Of a DNA stretch of 64,000 bases, positions 57,287 through 64,000 are shown in pieces. The stretch's first letter is position 1, and every line of letters starts with the position of its first letter. Origin of the DNA: Trichomonas vaginalis G3. Lineage: Eukaryota > Parabasalia > Trichomonadida > Trichomonadidae. The notes under the pieces are model-generated. The model did not search any database and was not told the DNA's origin. It was given only the letters and a program-made list of their open reading frames with translations. A program made the position numbers and the translations under genes. The stretch spans positions 3,853,962 through 3,917,961 of the forward strand of contig NC_067208.1 in the NCBI RefSeq assembly GCF_026262505.1. Reading direction: 5' to 3'.

Positions 57287-59333
57287 ATCTTACTTAGGAA
57301 AAATTCTTTATTGTAAAAAAACGCGGATATGTCATGAAAATTGAGAAGATTTTTTGTAAAGAGGTTGAAGGTTTGAGTAGAAATTGGTTTTTATATCTGA
57401 AACGTAAATTCATACATCCGGTGGGAAAACAATTGATCTAGTGAATTACTCTAGAAGTTAATAAAACGAAGCTAAATTCATTTATGGTTTGAATAAAATT
57501 TGAAACGAATAAACGAAAATATTAAACTGTATGTATTAAAATGGATAGAAATTAAAGAAGTGAGGAAAGTAAACTTTCAGTTTGAATTCAAAAAAATAAT
57601 TGTATGTTAATTGTGATGTTTACAATTTATTTGCATTTATTGATAATTTATCTTATTTACATATTTTCACGATGAATTGGTACTAATTTCATATCGTCAT
57701 CGAACAATTCAATAATTTTATTCCGTGATAATATTGATGTGTATATGTTACAAGCAAAAATATCATTATTTTGATTTTAAATGTTATCAAAATTGTGAAT
57801 AAGTGATATGAATTTTGAACAAAAATTGAAAAGAGTTTTTGTGATATTTACAACACGTTATATAACTTCTTAATCTGTTAATGAACTTCTTCTATGATTC
57901 ATTCGTAAAATTGTTTTTTATTTCATTAATGATGAACATGAAAAAACTTTTTAAATAGCAAAAAATTGAAATCAATAGTTTCAATTTTTTCAATATTGTA
58001 AACAATTTGAAAGCCAGGTGATACCCTTTTTGAATAGCTGTTGTTTCAAATATGATTATTGTCCTCAATGTCCTTTTTATTTAAAAATAAAATGAAATGT
58101 CATTAATTTGATTTGAAAAAGCTTCACAAACAGAGCACATGAGATTAATTCGAAAAAAATAAATATATACATTTATATATTCTTGTGCTCCTTCAAACAT
58201 AAAAAATTTCAAACTGAACTCTTAATCTCTTGAAAACAATCGGTTATGATATTTGCAAACAAATGATGAATTAACATTCCTAAACTCTGTCTAGAGCAAT
58301 ATTCATTTTCTCAAAAAAATCAGAGTAATAAAGTGACACAACTTGAAATCTTGAGGCCAAATAGAATAATCTTATGGTTATATTACTTTTTTCATGATAT
58401 TTGGTATTCATGACGATATCATCATTAATCAAAAGTCACGAACTAATTGCTTTAGTAAATTTCAAGATTTCTTCAAAATCGATATAAAACGAATGAAAAT
58501 TGAATGAATTATTAATATCAATGTTGATGGAAAATGTATTTATATAAAAAACATTAAAAAATGGTAGTTCGATTTGAGGGAATAGATAATTATTTTGATT
58601 AACCATTTTTAGTTTGAACATGTATAAGGTTTCAGAAAATCTATTATTTCGAGGGAGATTCAGACGTGGACTTAAAAAATTGAAAAATTTGAAAATTATG
58701 AAATATAATTTAAATATCAATATGCAATCGAGTTTTGTATTGACACAACCTGGTTTATTCATTACAATTTTCATGACAGATTTTTAATTGAGCTTTACTT
58801 TTGAGATAAAGATTAACCATACCTAATTTACTATCACCACTATCAAATTTTTACATAATATCATTCATTGAATAAAAAATCCTTTTCAAATTTCATCAAT
58901 GTTAGATTTTTGTTATCAAGTAATTGAATGATAATAAATTGTAACTACAACATGCAACAAGAATATGTGATATTAAATATTAAAGTTTTTCCGAATCTTT
59001 TGAGAAAAAAAATCGATTAAACAATCAGTACTTACTTTATTCTTGTGGTTCATAATTTAACTTGTAATGAGTTTGAACTCAAACCATACAAAATATAAAA
59101 TATAATTTTGAATCATCATACAAAAAATAACGAATGAAATCCATTAACGTGCAATTACGATTGCTCCATTATAGTTTAATTAATTTATCAATGATGTATA
59201 AATTAGGTAAAGCCGATACTACACTTATGTTTCCCGATTTTTGTGAAGATTGAATACAACTGAAAAAATCCCATTGAAAATAAAAATAATTTTGAGTCTT
59301 TTGATTACATATTCAAAATTCTCATATCGTTTT
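57287..59333. other. Long AT-rich intergenic region
   Basis: About 2 kb. The only sizeable frame (58436-58774, minus, 112 residues, Phe/Asn/Ile-rich) matches nothing I recognise and its composition follows the background, so I do not call it. No repeat or RNA gene seen. Confidence 0.5.
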
Positions 59334-59339
59334 TCACAA
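59334..59339 (+). promoter_or_regulatory. Initiator-like motif for the interrupted Myb gene
   Basis: TCACAA fits TCA-Y-W-W; its A (+1) lies 20 bases before the ATG at 59356. Confidence 0.45.
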
Positions 59340-59355
59340 TTATAGATTCAGTTTA

Positions 59356-60439
59356 ATGTACGGAACCGAAAAGAAGATGCCATACGAGAAAATCCATAGA
59401 TATAGATTCACAGAAGAGGAGGACAGGAAGCTCAAGTATCTTGTAAGAAAGCTTGGTACAAACAATTGGTATGAAGTTGCCACAAGAATCCCACAAAGGA
59501 CACCAAGACAATGCCGTGACAGATGGAATCATTATATCTCTCCAAATGCTAATAATTCTGAGTGGACGGAGGTTGAAGACCAACATATCATCCAATATCT
59601 CAAGAAATATGGAAAACAATGGACAAAAATTGCCCAACATCTTCCAGGAATAGGGTTGTTAAAAATATCAAAAATTAGCGTTTTGAAGACACCATGGTGT
59701 CTTATAATTTTCCCTTCCTTATTGGCGTGTAGAAATAAATGCGCCAATAGATTGAAGAAGAAGAATTGTTTTTCTCTGAATGAACTTTAAGCAAAACGGC
59801 TGTTTCAGTCATTAATTCTTAAAAATAAAAAGGGTAAAAACTAAATACAATGGGTAAAATTCAATAGTGTCTGTGCTATCGTTCAATTTGAAGGTGTCTT
59901 TTGAAACCGCAAGACACATTGAATTTTTGAATAGTGTATTATGGTTTGACAGACACCAATGAAAAAAATAAAATGATATTTATTTTAAATATATAAGATC
60001 CTTATATAAAATATAAATATTTTATCGTTTTATTTTCTTGTTTTAGAAATGTTTTTTATTGAAAAATCAATAAAACTAACTCCAAAATAAAATTTTTGAT
60101 TTAAAGACACTATGATGACACCAGGCAAATCTTCCAAGACACCTATCGTCGGGAATCTAACAACCCTATCCAGGAAGAACACCAAGTGGCGTAAGAAACA
60201 GAAGCTGCCTTCTCTCCAGAAAGGATGAAACAGACCCATTCCTCAGGACTTTGCTGAAGGATGAGTATATCAAGAAGTCTGAAAGGGAAAAGAAGAAAGA
60301 GAAAAAGAACATTCAGGAAATTCCTGAAAAACCGATTCTTCCTCCATGTCATGAATTGTTTGTGCTTGCAAACATTCCAATGAGCACGCAGCTTGGAATT
60401 GCATTTGATTTCAATTCCAATGAATCGATTACAGTATAA
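59356..60439 (+). pseudogene. R2R3 Myb gene interrupted by a hAT-type MITE
   Basis: The 5' exon-like part encodes YRFTEEEDRKLKYLVRKLG, RIPQRTPRQCRDRWNHYISP and WTEVEDQHIIQYLKKYGKQW, stopping at the LPG of repeat 3. The 518-bp MITE (59651-60168) with its duplicated TCCAGGAA sits inside that codon block. After it the host reading continues GRTPSGVRNRSCLLSRKDET to the stop at 60439 (SNESITV). Without the insertion and one copy of the 8-bp duplication the gene would be one frame of about 185 codons. With it, translation ends inside the MITE after 144 residues. Confidence 0.88.
59651..60168 (+). mobile_element. hAT-type MITE (short copy), 518 bp
   Basis: Inverted ends TAGGGTTGTTA and TAACAACCCTA, flanked by the 8-bp duplication TCCAGGAA (59643-59650, 60169-60176). 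It is reverse-complementary to the outer parts of the 1115-bp copy at 11370-12484 and close to it in sequence, so both are probably recent. No transposase frame. Confidence 0.93.
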
Positions 60440-60936
60440 TCTGAGAGCATAATTGTCAATATTACCATTCAAATTAAATAATATCTTTCTTTAACTAGTT
60501 ATTTCTATTTTATTGTAATTATGTCCGTTCAAAGAGACATTATTTCAAGTTCGCACAAAATAATTTCAAAAAAACGACTGTATTTATTTGATTGTTTTAA
60601 TTAATTTAATTTTTCCAAAATTAAATTTAAAATAAATTATCAAAATCTTATTGTAGATATGTGTCGCAATGAATTCTTCAGCGACTACATTATGTTGATA
60701 GTTCATCAAAATTGAGAGGATTTCTCAAATTTAATATATTATTTTTATATTTATTTTTAATGTGCGATATTATACAATTGTTTTTATGAAGAAAAAGAAA
60801 ATTCTGCCACTCAATAAAAAATGGAACTTTAAATTGTTTTAACATCACAAGATATAATTATATTTCTAAGGAAGTCAATTTGGAAAATTGTTTTCACTTT
60901 AGGAGAATATAATTTTCCATTTGGAAAATTTAAAAA

Positions 60937-60958
60937 GTGAGACGCGCAGGATTCGAAC
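60937..60958 (-). other. tRNA-like 3' fragment
   Basis: On the minus strand GTTCGAATCCTGC then GCGTCTCAC, followed by TTTTT. This is the T-loop, T-stem 3' side and acceptor 3' strand of a tRNA plus a Pol III stop, but no 5' part is present upstream. Confidence 0.5.
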
Positions 60959-61105
60959 TTTTTTAAAAAGTTGATTTAAATGAATTTTAGTGTGGAATAT
61001 AAGGATAATATCATATTTAAAATAAGAATATACTAGTTTAGGTGGTATTAATTTTTTCGATAAATTTGAGAGTATGTACGTTTAGGGCATGAAAAGTGTC
61101 AATTC

Positions 61106-61123
61106 GCTCAGCGAAAGCTGAGC
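61106..61123 (+). other. Perfect 7-bp hairpin with GAAA (GNRA) loop
   Basis: GCTCAGCGAAAGCTGAGC: arms 61106-61112 and 61117-61123 around GAAA. The following ~70 bases are purine-rich and have more G than the surroundings. Confidence 0.6.
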
Positions 61124-62714
61124 TAGCTTCGTTCTCGAAAGAATAAGGAAGGAGTGAAGGAGAATGATACAGAAGTTGACACATTCATATCATTTCAACA
61201 AATTTTGATCAAATTGAAATTCAATAAAATTCAATTCAATTCAATTCATATCCTTCAGTCAGTACATTGATATCCTTCTGCATCACAATGATAACTCGGG
61301 CATCAATAGTTCTACAACTAACTCAGAAAAAACAAGATTATTACTTCCTGCTTACAGCTTTTAAAAAGTTTCGATGATAAAAATCACTCTACTCTCGTTT
61401 ATCGACATATGGTGATAGTAGGTAAACATATTCTTATCGATATTAATAAAAATATTTGTACGAAAATCTTATCCAATTAGAGAGTTATTCATAAAGTATA
61501 TGATAATTATAATTACTTTATCTTTGTTTTATCTTTGAATAAACAATTTAATTTAAATTGCATAATATTTTTTGGTTGAAAGACAGGAAACTTAGTTGAG
61601 TTTGTATTATTTTTATCGTTTAATTCATTGTATCAGTGAGTGATCCAGATATTTAAGATATTTAGAAAAAAATTTTTAATTTGATTAACAAATTTTAATC
61701 AAAATAGCAAAAATCTATTTGATAGCTGTAAACAAACAATAATTTTTATTTCAAGCAAAATCACTTATTTTCATCTAAACGTATAAAATTGTCAATTTTA
61801 TGAAAATAAATTGAAAATCTTATGAAATATAAAGGAGAGTAATATTTTTCAATTTTCTTTTTTTCTTTGTCTCAAATATTTTCTGTTGGGAATTTTCTTG
61901 TTATCAAAAAATAATTTTAATATTTGTTTATTTCATTACATACAATAAAATTTTAAAAACTCTATTTCTTCTCAAGAAAATTTTTTCCTTCATATGAAGA
62001 AACATTTTGTTCTCCATTTGATACTGAGTCTAAATCTCGATTTTTGAATTTTCTTCTTTCCAAATTTCTTTTTTCCAAATTAGAAGTTTAATTCAAATTT
62101 TCAATAGTTTATATATTTTCTCAAACCGTCTCAGATTTTCTCACTTTTTAGGGATTTTCTCTCAAAATATACAAAAATAGTAATATCAATACATGTGTCT
62201 AATATACTTTAAAACCATCGTGACAAAATTCAAAAACGAAGAGTTCTTCTCTCCAAATTTTTTTCAAAATCAAAAAAATGAGATAAAAAAGTACGTTTGG
62301 AAAATTCATTTTTAGCATTTTAGGAATTTTCTCACTTTTCTTCCAAATTGACATCCTTAATATTTCTCAATTATTTACAATTTATGTCATTCTCAAAAGA
62401 TCTGTTTTGAATAAAAAGTAAATTTTTGAGAAAAGATGATTAAAATACTTCTTAAAGCTTATTTTATAATTATTTGCGCTATTAAATTTTAAAAATATTG
62501 TTAATTCAAGACGTTAAATTTCAAAAATAGCTGAAATGGCAGTTCTGTATATATGTACTGCTTTTGATTGGCCTTTGTATGCTGTTCTTTAAATGAAACT
62601 AGAAATTATTGTTTGTTGATTATTGAAAAAACGTCGCATTACAACATTTATGTAAAACTTCATTAAAATTGTGATAATTTAGTCATGAAATACAAAATAA
62701 CAATAATATTTTTA

Positions 62715-64000
62715 TTAAACAAACAAAGCTGAATATTCATTCAAAATTTGTCGGGCAGTTTCAGCATATTCTTCATTGGAATTCTTGACCTTAGTTAGCA
62801 TTGGTTTTATTGATGCCAAAGCACCAACCATTTCTTTATATTCATCTCCTTTTTCCTCATCATCCAAAAATTGAGCTCCGAACATTTGCAAAATCACTTC
62901 TACTGTAGAAACAGCTATTTCAGCATCCTCTATAAAAGCAAGTGCTGCTATTCGAATAACAACAGGAGCTGACTTAATATTTAAACAATCAACTTTTAAG
63001 CGAATAATGCCAAGTAAATCAGCTGCTAAATCTTCTCTACTATCTATGATCTTCTGTAGAGTATCATCAAGACCTGACATTGTAATCATATCGTTAATAG
63101 AACATAATTTGCTGTATTTGTTCGTAAGAAACTGCATGGAGTCACTGCGACCTTCCTTGTATAGTTCGAATGTTTTGTTTTTTGGTTTCTTCTTTTTCGT
63201 GGAGATATTAAAGTGAAATATTCCAGTTTCTTCTGGTTTTAAAGTCGTATTTGAAGAAATAGTTGTTGACGTTGAATTAGAGCGCGAAGACGATGCTGTT
63301 GACGTTTTTCGTGATCTTTCTACAGAAGAAGGTCTTATTTCGTCTAAATCAAGTAATCGAGGTGTTTTAACTTGAACCGATCTTTCAATCTCGCCTTTGC
63401 CAATTGCATGAACTCCCACATTGGCAAATATGTATGGTTTGAACGAATCTTTTCTTAATCTGTCTATAAGAATTCTATCTCCGGAAGAAGAAGCAATAGT
63501 CATTGTAACGTTGTTTATTGCGATGTCATCTATCTTGTCGAAGCCTAATGGCATGTAATCGTGTAGTTTAACCGGTTCCCAAGTAGCAGTTTTTAAATAA
63601 TCTTTTGATGCTGCAAATATGAGTCCATCTTCAGATTGGAAGCGAATAATTTCAATAGATGATGAATCTAATGGTATTTCATCTGCCTTTATCTCTTCAC
63701 ATTTTTGAGTATCGAAGAAATGAATAGATTTATCAGCGCTTCCTGCAGCAATAAGTTGCCTTGTTGCATGGAATTCAACAGTAAGAACAGCATCTTGGAA
63801 ACAATCGAACTTGGCTACTTGTCTTGTAGAAGTTAAATCAAAAACTTTAACTGTTCTGTCATTACCAGCAGTTGCAGCGTAACGACCGTCTGATGATATA
63901 GCTATATGGTTGATAGTGCCCTTATGCGCACTGAACATCTGTAATGGTCTTCTCATTTGAGTTGATAATAGCAGTAATTTACCATCTGCGCCACCTGAAA
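62715..64000 (-). CDS. KATNB1: Katanin p80 (WD40-containing) subunit, 5' end beyond the window
   Basis: The frame runs from the stop at 62715 to the window edge without an upstream stop (GGADGKLLLLSTQ precedes the first internal Met at 63956). N-terminal WD40 repeats are visible: FSAHKGTINHIAISSDGRYA, GNDRTVKVFDL, AVLTVEFHATRQLIAAGSAD. A Ser/Thr/Arg-rich linker follows, then the C-terminal con80 helical domain (LLGIIRLKVDCLNIKSAPVV to YAETARQILNEYSALFV) that binds the p60 severing subunit. It targets microtubule severing in the flagellar/axostyle cytoskeleton. Confidence 0.82.
   Translation of the reverse strand, partial: SGGADGKLLLLSTQMRRPLQMFSAHKGTINHIAISSDGRYAATAGNDRTVKVFDLTSTRQVAKFDCFQDAVLTVEFHATRQLIAAGSADKSIHFFDTQKCEEIKADEIPLDSSSIEIIRFQSEDGLIFAASKDYLKTATWEPVKLHDYMPLGFDKIDDIAINNVTMTIASSSGDRILIDRLRKDSFKPYIFANVGVHAIGKGEIERSVQVKTPRLLDLDEIRPSSVERSRKTSTASSSRSNSTSTTISSNTTLKPEETGIFHFNISTKKKKPKNKTFELYKEGRSDSMQFLTNKYSKLCSINDMITMSGLDDTLQKIIDSREDLAADLLGIIRLKVDCLNIKSAPVVIRIAALAFIEDAEIAVSTVEVILQMFGAQFLDDEEKGDEYKEMVGALASIKPMLTKVKNSNEEYAETARQILNEYSALFV

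Larger units (their letters stand above)
60440..62714. other. Long AT-rich intergenic region
   Basis: About 2.3 kb without a supported gene. It holds a tRNA-like 3' fragment at 60937-60958 and a GNRA-looped hairpin at 61106-61123, listed separately. Confidence 0.5.

Noticed and set aside
58436-58774. 112-residue minus-strand gene
   Set aside because: Composition follows the AT background, no motif, no promoter-like signal.
59653-60166. MITE acting as a spliced intron of the Myb gene
   Set aside because: I see none of the trichomonad splice signals (GTATGT-type start, ACTAACACACAG-type end); ends and duplication are those of a transposon.
59651-60168. TA target duplication (mariner/Stowaway type)
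   Set aside because: T and A next to the ends are part of the inverted repeat; both copies show perfect 8-bp duplications instead.

Overview
The window looks like a chromosome segment of a parabasalid protist, most likely a trichomonad close to Trichomonas vaginalis. The host DNA is very AT-rich and the complete host genes are single-exon. They are the usual trichomonad set: R2R3 Myb regulators, CMGC and CAMK kinases, a coiled-coil/ankyrin protein, ribosomal protein uS2/RPSA, katanin p80 and tRNA-Ile. Three host starts are preceded by a TCA-Y-W-W initiator-like motif, and RPSA has a CCTTT core-promoter-like motif. About half of the window is virus-derived: two capsid-bearing elements of the Polinton/Maverick kind.

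Layout. 1-10,513: a compact element (about 10 kb visible) with protein-primed-type DNA polymerase B, a major capsid protein, a penton-like protein, a KilA-N protein and long direct repeats at both visible ends. No integrase is visible, and its left edge may lie outside the window. 10,518-15,780: host sequence with a truncated host ORF, a tandem repeat, a perfectly paired T-shaped fold, a hAT-type MITE with an 8-bp target duplication, decayed genes, a ricin-type lectin domain protein and an ankyrin protein. 15,781-40,113: a 24-kb Polinton with terminal inverted repeats. It carries an adenine methylase, a phage-like tail fibre, integrase, polymerase B, penton-like proteins, small capsid-associated proteins, KilA-N and GIY-YIG genes, packaging ATPase, SF3 helicase, a decayed capsid gene and a 1129-residue coiled-coil protein. 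Its left half mostly looks whole; its right half is broken in roughly ten or more places. 40,114-64,000: host genes with long AT-rich spacers, two tRNA-Ile genes, two pseudogenes, an unclassified 1-kb DNA transposon with an 8-bp target duplication, and a Myb gene interrupted by a second copy of the hAT MITE.

How the genes work together. Both virus-derived elements encode replication (polymerase B, plus SF3 helicase in the larger), particle building (major capsid, penton-like, pVI-like) and, in the larger one, packaging (ATPase) and insertion (integrase). Many of their genes share a T-rich TTTTTATC-type motif about 20 bases before the start codon, different from the host initiator.

The most unusual part is the accessory region at 24.9-29.9 kb. 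Three KilA-N/Bro-like genes there sit among four kinds of repeat, three of which form hairpins: a 24-bp palindrome family that also lies inside a coding frame, a 54-bp hairpin array, a 22-bp iteron-like array in two blocks of five, and a dispersed ~110-bp unit. The compact element has a 49-nt hairpin at the same place, the 5' end of its KilA-N gene, in two versions whose arms changed in a compensating way. This recurrent KilA-N/hairpin pairing is the best candidate for an undescribed system.
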